Positions 1 to 11,700 of a stretch of DNA of 64,000 nucleotides are shown piece by piece. How positions within the stretch are numbered: position 1 is the stretch's first letter; every line of letters starts with the position of its first letter. The notes under the pieces are model-generated. The model was given only the letters and a program-made list of their open reading frames with translations, was not told the origin of the DNA and did no database searches. A program made the position numbers and the translations under genes. Origin of the DNA: Henningerozyma blattae CBS 6284 (taxonomy: Eukaryota > Ascomycota > Saccharomycetes > Saccharomycetales > Saccharomycetaceae). The stretch spans positions 62,001 through 126,000 of the forward strand of contig NC_020190.1 of NCBI RefSeq assembly GCF_000315915.1, written 5' to 3'.

Positions 1-1
1 A

Positions 2-1987
2 GGTGATCGACAATTCTTTATAGAAGATGTTGATTCCACATTAGAAGAATTATTAGGAAATGAAGATACAGACAGTAACTTCCAAATTACTATTGAAGAT
101 AGAGGTCCTAAAGTTTTGAAAGTAGGCACTGCTAATTCGGGTGGTTATAAATTCATTAATGTTAGAGGTACTTATAATTTATCTAATTTATTACAAGAAT
201 TAACAATTGCTCAAAGCTTTGGTCGTCATCAAATCTTTTTGGATGAGGCACGTATTAATGAAAACCCTGTTAATAGACTTACTAGATTAATTACACATCA
301 ATTCTGGAATAGTTTAACAAGAAAAGTGGATTTAGATAATGTAGCACAAATAGCCATGGATGAAAAAATTGATACTCCGGGTGCAAAGATTCCAAGGATT
401 TATGTTCCATATGGTTGCGAAGATCAATACGCCTTCTATATTGAAGCGGTTCAAAAGAATCCTTCAATAAAATTAGAAGTTGAATACTTGCCAAAAAAAA
501 TTACCCCTGAATATGTGAAGTCCATTAATGAAATTCCAGGTCTCTTAGCTCTAGCAATGGAAAAGCATATTGATCCATCCACTGGTGAAAAGACTTTGAT
601 TAGTTATCCTTATTGTGTACCTGGTGGCAGATTTAATGAATTATATGGTTGGGATTCGTATTTAATCGCATTAGGTTTATTAGAAAGTAATAAAGTAGAT
701 GTGGCAAGGGGAATGGTAGAACATTTCATATTTGAAATTGAACATTATGGGAAAATTTTAAATGCAAATAGATCATACTATTTATGTAGATCACAACCTC
801 CATTTTTAACAGATATGGCTTTAGCAGTATTTGAAAAAATTGGGGGCAAGAGCAATCCATCTGCCATTCGATTCTTGAAAAAGTCTTTTGCCACAGCTAT
901 AAAGGAATACAAAACAGTATGGATGGCTGAACCAAGACTCGACCCTATTACAGGTTTATCTCGTTATCATCCAGATGGTTTAGGGATACCACCAGAAACT
1001 GAACCAGAGCATTTTGACGCTATACTAACACCATATGCGAAGAAACATAATGTTACCATTCCAGAATTTAGAGATTTATATAATGATGGGACTATTAAGG
1101 AACCAGCATTAGATGAATTTTTCCTACATGATCGTGCTGTAAGAGAATCAGGCCATGATACTACTTACAGATTTGAAGGTGTTTGTGCTTATTTGGCAAC
1201 AATTGATTTAAATTCTTTGTTGTATAAATATGAAATTGATATTGCTGATTTTGTGGAAGAATTTTTTGATAATAAATATGTAGATCCATTTGATGGCACA
1301 ACAACAGATTCTCAATATTGGAGAGCCGCTGCAGGAAAAAGAAAAAATACTATTAATAAATTAATGTGGGATAAAGAATCTGGTTTTTTCTATGACTATA
1401 ACACACAAGTGAGGCAACGCACTTCATATGAATCAGCCACTACATTTTGGGCCTTATGGGCAGGAATGGCAACTCAAGAACAAGCAGATATTATGGTAGC
1501 AAAAGCACTTCCAAGATTAGAAGTTTTGGGTGGATTAGTGGCATGCACAGAGGAATCAAGAGGACCACTTTCAGTCACTAGACCATCTAGGCAATGGGAT
1601 TATCCATTTGGTTGGGCTCCTCATCAAATTTTGGCATGGGATGGACTCTGTAGATATGGATATACTGGAATAGCTACTAGGTTAAGTTATAGATGGCTTT
1701 ACATGATGACCAAAGCATTCGTTGATTATAATGGTATTGTTGTTGAAAAATACGACGTTACAAGAGGTACAGATCCTCACAGAGTTGACGCAGAATACGG
1801 TAATCAAGGTGCTGATTTTAAAGGGGTTGCTAGAGAAGGTTTTGGTTGGGTTAATACAAGTTATCTATTGGGTTTAAAATACCAAAATTTACATGCAAGA
1901 AGAGCGCTAGGTTCTTGTATCCCTCCTGTTCCTTTCTTTAATAGATTGAAACCAGAAGAAAGACGCAATTATGGTTTTGAGTACTGA
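2..1987 (+). CDS. NTH2: Neutral trehalase, 5'-truncated by window edge
   Basis: Cytosolic neutral trehalase (glycoside hydrolase family 37) splitting trehalose into two glucoses when cells leave stress or stationary phase. The frame is open from base 2 with no true start in view. The TTG at 116 is an internal leucine codon, so the gene begins upstream; about 661 codons are present against about 751-780 in S. cerevisiae Nth1/Nth2. At 65-103 an acidic D-x-D-x-N-type loop matches the Nth1 calcium-binding site. The trehalase signature [14 protein letters not shown] (about 617-660) and [10 protein letters not shown] (about 1,591-1,620) are intact. The Asp in ESGHDTT and the Glu in VVEKYDV sit where the family's catalytic acid/base pair is expected. 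Position next to ECM15 across a probable centromere matches NTH2, but NTH1 is an equal ancestral partner, so the NTH1/NTH2 choice is inference. Confidence 0.95.
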   Translation, partial: GDRQFFIEDVDSTLEELLGNEDTDSNFQITIEDRGPKVLKVGTANSGGYKFINVRGTYNLSNLLQELTIAQSFGRHQIFLDEARINENPVNRLTRLITHQFWNSLTRKVDLDNVAQIAMDEKIDTPGAKIPRIYVPYGCEDQYAFYIEAVQKNPSIKLEVEYLPKKITPEYVKSINEIPGLLALAMEKHIDPSTGEKTLISYPYCVPGGRFNELYGWDSYLIALGLLESNKVDVARGMVEHFIFEIEHYGKILNANRSYYLCRSQPPFLTDMALAVFEKIGGKSNPSAIRFLKKSFATAIKEYKTVWMAEPRLDPITGLSRYHPDGLGIPPETEPEHFDAILTPYAKKHNVTIPEFRDLYNDGTIKEPALDEFFLHDRAVRESGHDTTYRFEGVCAYLATIDLNSLLYKYEIDIADFVEEFFDNKYVDPFDGTTTDSQYWRAAAGKRKNTINKLMWDKESGFFYDYNTQVRQRTSYESATTFWALWAGMATQEQADIMVAKALPRLEVLGGLVACTEESRGPLSVTRPSRQWDYPFGWAPHQILAWDGLCRYGYTGIATRLSYRWLYMMTKAFVDYNGIVVEKYDVTRGTDPHRVDAEYGNQGADFKGVAREGFGWVNTSYLLGLKYQNLHARRALGSCIPPVPFFNRLKPEERRNYGFEY

Positions 1988-2494
1988 AAATATTTCCAAA
2001 TATTTTCTAGTTTTTTGATTTTATATAGCTTTACGCGGCTCCATTCATATATAATATCTGCAATATAATTTTTTTTTTAGGAACAATGTTCCATACTCCT
2101 TATTGAATATAGAAAAGCTTGCACATACATTTATATTGGAGTTTGTGCAATAAAAGCATACTGAAAATAAATACAGATTATATGCCCATAATTCGTTTAA
2201 TTTGCAAGTAATGCAAACTTTTGCACGAAACGTACATTTTCTAAGTGCAACGAGCAATAATTTTGTCCGTATCACTAAAGGCGAATTCGCTTTTCGATTA
2301 TAAGTCTGTAATTGTAAAACTTTCATACTAGTCGTTGAACAACACTCACCAAATTTCGTAATTTCATGTCTTCTTCTAAAATGGTTTTTTGAGACAATCT
2401 CAATATATAAAAAATTAATTAAACCGCATTTTTCCATCAAGAATAATGATAATTGTCTTTCAAAAAATTTTCAATATCAATATTTTCAACTTAT
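1988..2494. other. Intergenic, trehalase 3' flank
   Basis: No supported gene. It holds the trehalase 3' UTR and a block slightly less AT-rich than what follows. A minus-strand open frame (2,045-2,440, 131 codons) is cysteine-rich with no recognisable domain and is not called. A near-palindrome centred on GCGAATTCGC lies at about 2,281-2,290. Confidence 0.6.
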
Positions 2495-2719
2495 AATTTC
2501 AGTTCGGATCCGATAATTTATGTATAATTTAAAATTATTCAATTTTGTGTAGATTTAATTGTTTATCTAATTTGGAATTATTTATTATTAATATTATTTA
2601 TTAATATATTTATTTAAATAAAATAATAATGAGTTATAGTTTTATATTTTAAATTTATTTAAGTTAAAAATCTTAATTTAATTATTATTTATAGATTTTA
2701 TTTATTATTATATCACGTG
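2495..2719 (-). other. Candidate point centromere (CDEI-CDEII-CDEIII-like)
   Basis: Read on the minus strand: an E-box core CACGTG inside 2,712-2,719 (Cbf1/CDEI-like), then 191 bp (2,521-2,711) with only about 15 G or C, i.e. about 92% AT by hand count (CDEII-like), then TCCGAA (minus strand, 2,503-2,508) followed by A-rich sequence (CDEIII-like, essential CCG present). It is the only CACGTG in the 3.8 kb gap between the trehalase and ECM15 genes. In S. cerevisiae NTH2 and ECM15 flank CEN2 with the same relative orientations. Weak points: the CDEI flanking base is T instead of purine when read on the minus strand, the left half of CDEIII (TGT...TG) is poor, and the AT tract is longer than in S. 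cerevisiae, though K. lactis has about 160 bp. Synteny support is strong; the exact position is inferred. Confidence 0.55.
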
Positions 2720-4950
2720 AATATTGGAATCAAATTCCTTATTTTTAAACACTGTAGACATTGACTAGATTTTCATATGTCTATTCTTTCATATAAATTA
2801 TTCAAATTGTGTTGTTTATTATTTTTATATCATAGAATAATTTTTAGCATTTTATTGGTGTAGGTTAACAATACACTTTTACTATGTAATAGTTTAATTA
2901 GTAAATATTAAATATTGCAAAAATATATAATAAAAATACAAGTATTTATATGATAAACTAGTTAACTTTACTATTTTAGTTCATTATATATTTTTGAGGT
3001 ATTTGGTTAAATATCCGTGTAAATAAATTTATAAATTTTAGACTGTGACCTCAAGCATCTCAAGTAACTACAACATTTACAATATTAAATGGTATTATTT
3101 TCGTGATCTAAAAAATGTAGTTTTATTATATTTGTTCTGTTTATTATTCATTTTCTACTTATTGCTATGTTATGACGTTACTTAGGTTCTATGAGAATTG
3201 ATATATACGTCATGCAAACGTATTTTAGAGGGGTAGGCAATAACTATATAAAGCTTATCTTTAAAGATAAAATTATTTAATGTAAAAGTTTAATTTGTTA
3301 TTGAAAGCATGTCTTCCACTTTGTTATGCAAAGGGTATTAATAGCAAAAAGATTTTAACTTACATTTTTGTAGTCAAAAAATTGAGCTCCTGAATCTATG
3401 GTACAAATACTTGAAATATCTATAGAATACACCAGATCATATATCAAGTATAAACTAACTTAGGAAGTTTTTCTGCTCTTTCTTGAGATTTTTGTTGTTG
3501 AAAATGTTTACCCACAGCTGAAGATTCGGAAGAAGTATCATTAATAGCTAAATAAAAATCGTAGCTGAGATATTTTACAGATTACTGTTTCAAGTTTTTC
3601 AAAGTTTTAGTTTTAGTGATGATGCTACAAGAAGAGTAGGTAAATTTTTAGTAACATCAGCTTTTAGTTTTAATATCAAAATGTCATCTAACTATTTGGG
3701 TCTATGCTGCTTATTTTTTCCATAATCTACTATAAACTTTACTTTAAGTATTGAGAGTTAACTATAAAGCTGTTAAGAATTTATTATCATAGCTACTTCT
3801 AGTGTTAATGAAGAATTTGTCCAAGACTTTGAAACTTAATACTTTAAAAGGATTTCGGCACTTTGTGGTGTAATAATTGTTTACATGCATATTACAATAG
3901 GGCATCAAAATTATCTAAACTTTTTAAAAGCTAAATAACCTTGTATATCTCCATTTCATATAAAATATAGTCATATTTTTAACTTTACTTCATAAATGTG
4001 GATCAATTATAATATTATTTCATACGAATGATTAAAGACAAAAAAAAGTCCTAAACTAGTCACTGTGTGAAATCAAAGGTTCTATAATATTAATTGATAT
4101 AGCCAGTTAACTAATATATACTGAACGTGAAATCTATTAGTAATCTAAACAACTTATTATTAGGAATTAACAAACTTTATGTCAAGAAATATTAATACAC
4201 TAAATAATACTGTTGTTAAAAGCTGCCTTTCAGATTTGTTAAAATTAGAAATTAAAGGGCAATTACTTGTAAGGTATTACTTTAACTAGTCGGATAAATC
4301 ATTCATTTTATAACTTGAATCTGTAGGTTCTTTAGAATACTAAATCATAAACGTATAGCAAATATTTCAAAGTATAAACTCTGTGAAAAGTTTCAATTAT
4401 ATAGTCATATTTATATTGACATTAAAAATATTTTATTAGTTATACGTCAGAAGTATGGCCTTTAATTATTTATTTTTAAATACCACTGAGCTAGTTGTTG
4501 AATACTTTTATCTTTGTTAAGAAATATAAATAATTAACTCAATTTGGCTCAAATATTGTTCAATCTTTTCTAGCCATTGTGTTTTTACTCAAAATTTTCG
4601 TTTATTTTATTTAACACTTTCTTGTATTATATAGATATTTATTATTGGTAGGTTGTCTTTGGAAGTATCAGGTTTATTTAATAGAACTAGTAAAATCCTA
4701 TTATTCATAAAATTTTCATGTTTTATTGATTTTTTTGTTTATTATAAATACTAAACATAAAAAAGTTTAGATTTTTCATCAGGTGTAAAAATTAAACATA
4801 AAATATTATCAATATTTTAGTTAACTTATTTTTTCTTTGAATAATACCTAATAATTTCCCTTGATTTATACTTTTAGCTATTTATCAACACTATTTTAAT
4901 AAATAAGCTATTAAATAAATGGAAAAATTAAGGAATCTACCAGGAACACA
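2720..4950. other. Gene-free AT-rich pericentromeric DNA
   Basis: About 2.2 kb with stops in all frames and no open frame worth calling. Some stretches (around 3,450-3,620) are less AT-rich and could be decayed coding or retroelement sequence, but nothing can be identified by eye. No tRNA was found. Confidence 0.6.
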
Positions 4951-5412
4951 AATATTGTCAGAGCTGTGGAATTATGTGTCATAAGTCGTAGGTTTGTGTT
5001 AACAGCTAATAAAGTATGAATTTAGTCGTAATTATGGCTTTATACAACAACTAATAACAACTTAATATAATAAATAACCCAACATGCATTAATCATACGT
5101 GGTCTCACTACTAAAAATACCCAAGTAATGATATTAAGAAGGTATTAGGATGTGATAGGTTCTATTTTAATATCAGACCATCAATTCGTTGATGGTGGAT
5201 CTGTCCATTTTTTGGAGTATAAATTACCACGAGAATATCCCAAAAGTTTACAACTGTTCATTGTATATCCTGTATATATTATATATTCCCTTTCGAAAGA
5301 AGCAAGGAGATTTTTTATAATAATAATATGATAATTATTCAAACAGATTACTTAACTAAGAATTAAACTATGAGCAACAATATTTTGAACAGTTCGACCG
5401 CTGGTCAAATAT
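4951..5412 (+). mobile_element. Solo LTR of a Ty-like retrotransposon with target duplication
   Basis: A 452-bp unit (4,956-5,407) starts TGTCAGAGCTGTG and ends CGCTGGTCA, so it has the TG...CA ends of retroviral-type LTRs. It is flanked by the 5-bp direct repeat AATAT (4,951-4,955 and 5,408-5,412), a target-site duplication. A near-identical inverted copy lies at 28,842-29,290. There is no internal gag/pol region, so this is a solo LTR left by LTR-LTR recombination. Orientation is arbitrary because the primer-binding side is not visible. Whether the family is Ty1/copia-like or Ty3/gypsy-like cannot be told from the LTR alone. Confidence 0.9.
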
Positions 5413-5815
5413 TTTATACTTTTAAATGCTACAAAGTTTTGATATTCTCGTTTTAATTAATCTACCTTCAAGAATAAAAATATGCCATATATTGTAAAGA
5501 ACTTATTACTATTAATTATTCCTTTAACTAACTAGATTTTTATTTGATTTAAATAAAATCATTTATTAACTACAAATATTTTAAATTCTCGGCCGAACTT
5601 TGAAATATTACGTTAACGAAATGTTCAATTGATTTTGAAGATGATTATCCCTTCGTATTTTCCGCTTCTAAACGGAAACTCCAGAAAGGATTAAAAATTA
5701 CAAATTATATTATTTTAAGAGTAAAGAATTCATTAAGTTAAAAAAAATTTATAAATTGAAAAATCTCGCTATCTGTTCATCGTATAATTCCCATCACGTA
5801 CTTGAATAACTTATA
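5413..5815. promoter_or_regulatory. ECM15 upstream region
   Basis: AT-rich upstream region of ECM15, bounded by the solo LTR. It includes GGCCGAAC near 5,590, considered and rejected as a CDEIII core. No other recognisable binding site was noticed. Confidence 0.4.
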
Positions 5816-6136
5816 ATGCCAAAAGTCCATTGTTTAGCTGATATTTGTATGGTACCAATTGGTACTGGATCTGCCTCTGTGTCAGACTTTGTTACCTTAA
5901 TTGAGAAGAAAATTCGTGAAAGTCCTTTGAAGAGTACATTACATAGTGCTGGTACTACTATTGAGGGACCTTGGGATGAAGTTATGACTTTAATCGGTGA
6001 CTTACACGAATATGCTCATGAAAATGGTATTGTAAGAATTCAATCTGATGTCAGAATTGGTACAAGATCTGATAAACCACAAAGTGCCCAAGACAAAGTC
6101 GATGTTGTATTGAGAAAATTAAAGGAAGCTAAATAG
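5816..6136 (+). CDS. ECM15: ECM15-family (MTH1187/UPF0045) thiamine-binding-like protein
   Basis: 106 residues, essentially full length compared with about 104 in S. cerevisiae Ecm15. The family folds as a small ferredoxin-like alpha/beta protein forming tetramers, and some members bind thiamine or hydroxymethylpyrimidine; the precise yeast role is not settled. The hallmark segments [20 protein letters not shown] (residues 5-24), [15 protein letters not shown] and [20 protein letters not shown] near the end are all present. The ATG at 5,816 is the first in frame. Gene order trehalase - ECM15 - H2B - H2A - UTP20 is the S. cerevisiae CEN2 left-arm order (YBL001C to YBL004W), which supports orthology beyond similarity. 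It converges with the H2B gene. Confidence 0.95.
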   Translation: MPKVHCLADICMVPIGTGSASVSDFVTLIEKKIRESPLKSTLHSAGTTIEGPWDEVMTLIGDLHEYAHENGIVRIQSDVRIGTRSDKPQSAQDKVDVVLRKLKEAK

Positions 6137-6572
6137 ATAATTATATAACACCTATATCTCTAGCCATTTCCATATGCTTTATAGAAAAAAGAAAATTATT
6201 TCACATGTAAAATAAACATTGAAAAAAAAAATTGTTACTTATGAAGTACATACATTTATGTATATATATACATATTTATTAATGATTATAATAAATTGAA
6301 TAATAAAGTTTTTATTTGAGATCCGTTCTCAAATTAAATATAAAAAATAATTTGAACCAATTAATTAAACTGATTGATTCAAATAATGCCCAAAATAATA
6401 ATATATATTTATGTATTTTTTTCTTTATCCAAAAAAATACATTGAAAATACCCAATAGAATAAAAAAAAAATTAATAAAATGTCGATAATTCATACACAA
6501 TTGTTAAATCAAAACAATTACAATTTTTTCTTTGTCTTTTTTTCCCTAATAATCTTGATATTAATTAATTAA
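6137..6572. other. Convergent 3' region, ECM15/H2B
   Basis: Very AT-rich 436 bp between two convergent genes, with TA repeats near 6,257-6,275 and A/T tracts suited to both 3' ends. A 62-codon minus-strand frame (6,312-6,500) is low-complexity I/F/L and is not a gene. Nothing else seen. Confidence 0.6.
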
Positions 6573-6962
6573 TTAAGCTTGAGTAGATGAAGAATACTTA
6601 GTAACAGCTCTAGTACCTTCAGAGACAGCATGTTTAGCTAATTCACCTGGCAAGATCAATCTGACAGCAGTTTGGATTTCTCTAGCAGAAATAGTAGATT
6701 TCTTATTGTAAGCAGCTAATTTAGAAGCTTCAGTAGCAATTCTTTCAAAAATATCATTTACGAAAGAATTCAAAATAGACATAGACTTTTGAGAAATACC
6801 GGTATCTGGATGAGTTTGTTTTAGAACCTTGTAAATATAAGAAGAGTATGTTTCCTTTCTGACCTTAGATCTCTTCATTTTTTTATCAGTAGAAGCAGCA
6901 GTCTTAGAGGCTGGCTTTTTTTCAGCTGGAGCTTTAGAGGCAGTTTTAGTATCAGAAGACAT
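6573..6962 (-). CDS. HTB2: Histone H2B
   Basis: 129 residues. A lysine/alanine-rich N-terminal tail (residues 1-36) precedes the histone fold, which carries the canonical blocks [34 protein letters not shown] and [20 protein letters not shown]. The C-terminus TKYSSSTQA is identical to S. cerevisiae and contains the lysine (K122 counting Met) equivalent to H2B-K123, the Rad6/Bre1 ubiquitination site. It is divergently transcribed from H2A at 7,890 through a shared promoter with histone UAS repeats. Adjacency to ECM15 and UTP20 matches HTB2 rather than HTB1. The N-terminal tail differs in sequence from S. cerevisiae, as is normal for this tail. Confidence 0.98.
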   Translation of the reverse strand: MSSDTKTASKAPAEKKPASKTAASTDKKMKRSKVRKETYSSYIYKVLKQTHPDTGISQKSMSILNSFVNDIFERIATEASKLAAYNKKSTISAREIQTAVRLILPGELAKHAVSEGTRAVTKYSSSTQA

Positions 6963-7889
6963 TGGTATTATTTAGATGTAAAAATGTAGTCGTTGGTCTA
7001 TTAAAAAAAGCTTTCAACAGAAAAAAAATAATGTATATATATATATATATATTAAACTAATGACAAATTAAATTTTAATAAAGGACATATACCCAATTTC
7101 ATTTCAATAAAATATTAAGCTTAACCAAAATTCATCTTCTTATATACTTTAATGAATATTACTTTTTGCTACATTAAATAAATGTCAGATACCTTTGTTG
7201 TTTGCTTCAACTCCTGGAAATGTTTACCAATTGACTACAAGAAAGATGACGCTCATAAGATCTTGCAGGGTAGTATTAGGCAACAATTAAAGAGTTTGTA
7301 TGTGTTGTAAAGTGTATGATTTTTTTACGTGTTCTCTATATTTTTTTTTACGCGTTCTATATTTTTTTCGTGTTAATTCTATTTTTTTCGCGTCTCATGC
7401 TAATTTTTTCTATACATTTACGATGTGAAATTCTCAGAATGGCTAAATCACTTAGAAAAAGTTCTGGCAAGGCAGACCGAGATTTTCGCCCCTTGTATGC
7501 GAAAAACAGGGGCTGAAACTTTTTTTATGCTGAGCGGCAAAATTTGCTAAGATAGTAAAATGCACCAAACACGTTATGCTAAACCACCCTTACAGAATAC
7601 GTCAATTAGTATGAGTTGAATATGAAAACTGACTTTTGGTAACGCCGTTCCTTCTCTTTTTTTCCGGAAAGCTTAGGTATATATATCAAGCTCGTTTTGG
7701 AAATTTAAAAAACACTTTATACATACATCGTTTATTTGTTTTTAAGAGAAAAAATTTTATATATAAGTTACTTTTTTTTTTTGTTGTAAATTACTTTCCA
7801 TTAGTCTATAAAAATATAACTAAATACTTTTAGTATACTCTAAAAACACACAATCCAACATATATATATATAAATCATAATCTTATACA
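6963..7889. promoter_or_regulatory. Divergent H2B-H2A promoter with histone UAS repeats
   Basis: 927 bp shared promoter. Three tandem copies of a motif resembling the histone UAS (consensus GCGAAAAANTNNGAAC, bound by Spt10), read on the opposite strand, begin GTTC at 7,331, GTTC at 7,354 (7,354-7,370) and ATTC at 7,376 (7,376-7,392), each followed by a T-run and CG or CGCG. A fourth, weaker candidate (GCGAAAAACAGG) lies near 7,499-7,510. A TATA-like GTATATATAT is near 7,676-7,685 on the H2A side, and an alternating TA run near 7,033-7,052 on the H2B side. Such sites give S-phase-limited expression. A 42-codon ORF (7,182-7,310) lies inside and is listed separately. Confidence 0.7.
7182..7310 (+). 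CDS. Unexplained 42-residue ORF inside the histone promoter
   Basis: ATG at 7,182, TAA at 7,308-7,310, too short for usual ORF cut-offs. Its composition (several Cys, Asp, Gln and one Trp; codons such as TGC, TTC, AAC, TCC, GAC, TAC) is unlike translations of the surrounding AT-rich DNA and looks coding-like. I do not recognise it. It could be a genuine short peptide gene, the remnant of a lost gene, or chance. It lies about 220 bp from the H2B start and ends just before the UAS repeats. No domain or signal peptide is visible. Confidence 0.2.
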   Translation: MSDTFVVCFNSWKCLPIDYKKDDAHKILQGSIRQQLKSLYVL

Positions 7890-8288
7890 ATGTCCGGTGG
7901 TAAAGGTGGTAAAGCTGGTTCTGCTGCTAAAGCTTCTCAATCCAGATCTGCTAAGGCTGGTTTAACTTTCCCAGTTGGTAGAGTTCACAGATTATTGAGA
8001 AGAGGTAACTACGCTCAAAGAATTGGTTCTGGTGCTCCAGTTTATTTAACTGCTGTATTGGAATATTTAGCTGCTGAAATTTTAGAATTGGCTGGTAATG
8101 CTGCTAGAGATAACAAGAAGTCCAGAATTATCCCAAGACATTTACAATTGGCCATCAGAAATGATGACGAATTAAATAAATTATTGGGTCATGTCACCAT
8201 TGCTCAAGGTGGTGTCTTACCAAACATTCATCAAAACTTGTTGCCAAAGAAGACTGCTAAACCTTCTAAGGCTTCACAAGAATTATAA
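7890..8288 (+). CDS. HTA2: Histone H2A
   Basis: 132 residues, the usual yeast length. It starts [13 protein letters not shown], continues with the canonical fold blocks [40 protein letters not shown] and [17 protein letters not shown], and ends KASQEL. The C-terminal SQE motif is the Mec1/Tel1 phosphorylation site (S129, gamma-H2A) of fungal H2A, so one protein does both the canonical and the H2A.X job. Codon use is strongly biased to highly expressed yeast codons (GGT, GCT, AAG, AGA), unlike neighbours. Divergent from H2B at 6,573-6,962. Synteny assigns it as the HTA2 counterpart. Confidence 0.98.
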   Translation: MSGGKGGKAGSAAKASQSRSAKAGLTFPVGRVHRLLRRGNYAQRIGSGAPVYLTAVLEYLAAEILELAGNAARDNKKSRIIPRHLQLAIRNDDELNKLLGHVTIAQGGVLPNIHQNLLPKKTAKPSKASQEL

Positions 8289-8746
8289 GTTTATTTCTCA
8301 TTTTCTATTTTTTTTGGATTCCCATTGGGTAAAAAAAATTAATACATTTACGTCTAGTTGTATTTTTTTTTTTATATCTGATCTTTGGTTTAATATTTTT
8401 AAAATATTCATTTAAAATTGATTGGTTTAGATAATTCGGTTACTAGATCATCAAAAAAAATATGCAGCTCATGATTATTTGATAGTTGCATGCTTTATTT
8501 TTGTAATTTTATAATTATATATCTAGGTTTATATTTGTACATTATATTATACATAATTAAACAATAATAGCATTTATGTTGATGTATTTTTGTTTTTTTT
8601 AGTAGCAGCTATAACTAACTAAAGTTGGCTTGAACGGCAAAATAACAATTAAGTCTATATATATAATAAATAATATACAAAAAATAAGAATTAGAAAAAC
8701 TTAATAAAAATAAATAATATACAAATAAAACAGCTCTTGCAACAAA
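8289..8746. other. Convergent 3' region, H2A/UTP20
   Basis: 458 bp AT-rich region between the stop codons of two convergent genes. T-runs after the H2A stop and TA repeats near 8,655-8,690 are compatible with polyadenylation signals for both. No gene seen. Confidence 0.6.
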
Positions 8747-11700
8747 CTAAACTCTCTTTTTCTTGTTCTTACGTTGATAATAACCGTTTTCATCCTTTTC
8801 ATGTTTTCTCTTCTCTTTAGATCTGAAATGTTTCTTCAATTTTATTCTAGAGGCAACATCTGGTGCATTCACAGCCAAAATAGCCCTTTTTGCCCTTCTT
8901 TCCTTTCTTCTATCAATGACAATTTGCTTGACATTAGCATATGCCATGGTAAAATCTGAAACATTTAATTTCTTTTCAAGTAATTGCATACACTCAGTTG
9001 CCAAATTCCTTAATTCTTCTTGCTCATCAGTGAGATGTTCCTTATTATCAGTTTCAGTGTAATTATATAATGCTAATATGATTTTTTCCACATATGTTTT
9101 CATATCATGCTCATCAATTATTTGAATTAATAAAGCAAAAAATTGTAGACCAGTCTTCTTAGATAAATAGAAATCCTGAGGATTTTCTTCACTTCTAATA
9201 ATAGAACTTGTTCTTGAAATCATAAAATCAATAGCATTCTCATAAGATTGTCCTTTATTGCTTTCTTCTTTATTTTCAATAATATATGGTGCATTATTAT
9301 CTTTCCAAACCATGGCAATTTTAACTAATGTCTTAATACTGATACTAGATAGATTCTCTGGAATATTTGGTGCACTAATTTGACGTAATACTCTTGAAGC
9401 AATTTTTTGAATTTCGACATCCGTAAATTTTTCTTCAAATTTGTCTTGACTATTAATTGCAATATTAATAATATTAGCTGCTAATTGACGTACCCAAGAA
9501 TGTGGATATAACAAACAATTAATACAATTTCTCCAGATCGATTTAAAACTTTCTTGATAAATAGAAACATTACACTCAATTAATTGTTGGAAGGCATTTA
9601 ATGATGTATAGATTAAGTCCCATTCTGAATCAGAGCCAACACCAGTGTTGGATAAAACACCCTTTATTTTCGATAATGCCACATCATTTAATGATACCTT
9701 CCCATCAAATCCAACAGCTACCAGATAAATTTTATAAATTCTTAAACCTAAATTCAAAAAGGAAACATCTCCTGAATTCCTTAACCAGGCAGAAATATAT
9801 TTTTCAATAGTCTGCTTGTTGGAATCATCAAGTTTCCCCAACAAATGTTGTAATAATATAGAGGCCATCTCACGACATTTTGGAACATCATCATTAAATG
9901 AGACACTAGCCAATGCAACAAAGAAAGAGGACGATAATTTAGCCAAAAGAGCGACATTTGCCTTTGTTACAATCAAATTGATTAATTCCATTACAGATTG
10001 TCTACCATCTGGAGCTGGATATTGAAGATTATCGACCATAAATTTGAATTGCTTATCTAAACGACCTCTACTTTGATCATATTCCATCAAAAATTGATAA
10101 TACACACTTCTGGAAACATCTCTGATTTCTTTGGAATGATTAGTGATCATAATTTCACGAACTGTATCAACAACATCATATATTTCTGGCAATTTTATAT
10201 GCTTAGAGATTACTGCCTTTAAGAACCCAAAGGCAAGACCTTGTCTTTGTGGCTCATTCAAATATGGAAGAATTCTCTTTAATATAAAACTCAATGCACT
10301 GTCTTTTAATTCGATATCTTTATAACGAATAAATGCTGAGAAAAATTTCAAACCCATCTGACATAATTCGGAGGACGTAGATGGTGAGTCTTTAATAATA
10401 TTCAAAACAGTTATGGCACAATTTTTGAAAATAGGTTCCGATTCACTGGAAAAATCTAATTTCACTAAAATTATTAACAGACGTAGGGTACTGATCATTA
10501 TTCCTTCGTTTTCAGATTTCAGAGATTCATTCAAAAATGGAATAAACCCTTCCATATTTTCAGTAGTCATTAACACACGATGTCTAACAATCACTGTACG
10601 TAATAAGTCTAAAGCAAACTTTTTCAAGACGAACGATTGTAGAGAAGTTTCGTTTTCAACTCTTGTATTTTTAAAATTTAAGTCTACTAAAAAGAATTCT
10701 TCTGTTTCATTCTTGGACTCCTTAGGCTTTCTATTTTGGGTCTTTTTGACATTTGAATCTTTGTAAATTTCATAGCACATTGTTAAGACATCACTAGATG
10801 AACAGTCAGAGTTATGGTTCAAACCGAGTGCATATCTCCTTAAAAGTTCTGCTAACTTATTTTGACTTTTTAGTTTCATTCTCTCTTGTAATAATAGTTT
10901 TATTGGGCGAATTAAAGTGGAGAAAATTGGTAAAGAAATATTCGAGGCTAACATTTCACCTGTGTCATAACTTCTGTTAACTTTGACTTCTAGCATTTTT
11001 GAATGATAGTTTTCTGCATCTTTCTCTTCACCAGTAGCACCAAATATATCCTCCATAATCACTCTTACAATCAAAGAGGCTGAATCATCTAAATCTGCAT
11101 GTTGGATTGTATCTTCTAAAGCTTTCAAAATATGATGAACAGTAAAACTTAAAACGTGCACTTGCGAACCTCTTTGCAAGGCTGATAGTAATTCCTTAAT
11201 AATAAAAGGTAAGTATTCAGACCCCAAAATAACGGTGATTTTTGTAAGAGTTTTTCTAATAGCTTCACGTAAATCGTTTGACTTACTTCTTAAAACTTGG
11301 CAAATACTCGTTAAAATACCAGGCAGTAAACTGATTGTATCTTCCTTAGTAAGACCTAATGTAAGATTTACCAAAGCTTCTGCTAATGGTGTTCTAAAGA
11401 TAATTGTGTCAGGGTCCATTACATCTAGAATTTTCACCAACGTAGGGTATATTTCATTTTTCACGAAACTATCAGGTTCAGATAATTTAGTAGGAAACTT
11501 TTTTAATACAGGAAGGGATGTATCGACATCCCTCAAAGACTGAAGAGTATTCTTCAAACTAACCGAGATTCGTGTCACTAATAATACTACAACCCTCAAT
11601 TGCTCCGGTTTTGACTTTAATAAACCGATATATCTCCTAATTATAGCCTTATATTGATTCCAACTTAACGAATTTGACAATACACCAATTGTGACTAGAG

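Noticed and set aside
116..118. TTG as trehalase start
   Set aside because: Frame and similarity continue upstream to base 2, including the calcium-binding loop; the gene is cut by the window edge.
2045..2440. 131-codon minus-strand open frame
   Set aside because: Cys-rich, no domain, follows the trehalase 3' end beside the probable centromere; no coding-like blocks.
3515..3535. TTCGGAA as an alternative CDEIII core
   Set aside because: No adjacent CACGTG and no long very-high-AT tract on the required side.
5585..5605. CCGAAC as an alternative CDEIII core
   Set aside because: Lies just upstream of ECM15 with no E-box at the other end of the neighbouring AT tract.
7316..7516. 66-codon open frame in the histone promoter
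   Set aside because: F/Y/I-rich translation of T-runs and UAS repeats, not coding-like.
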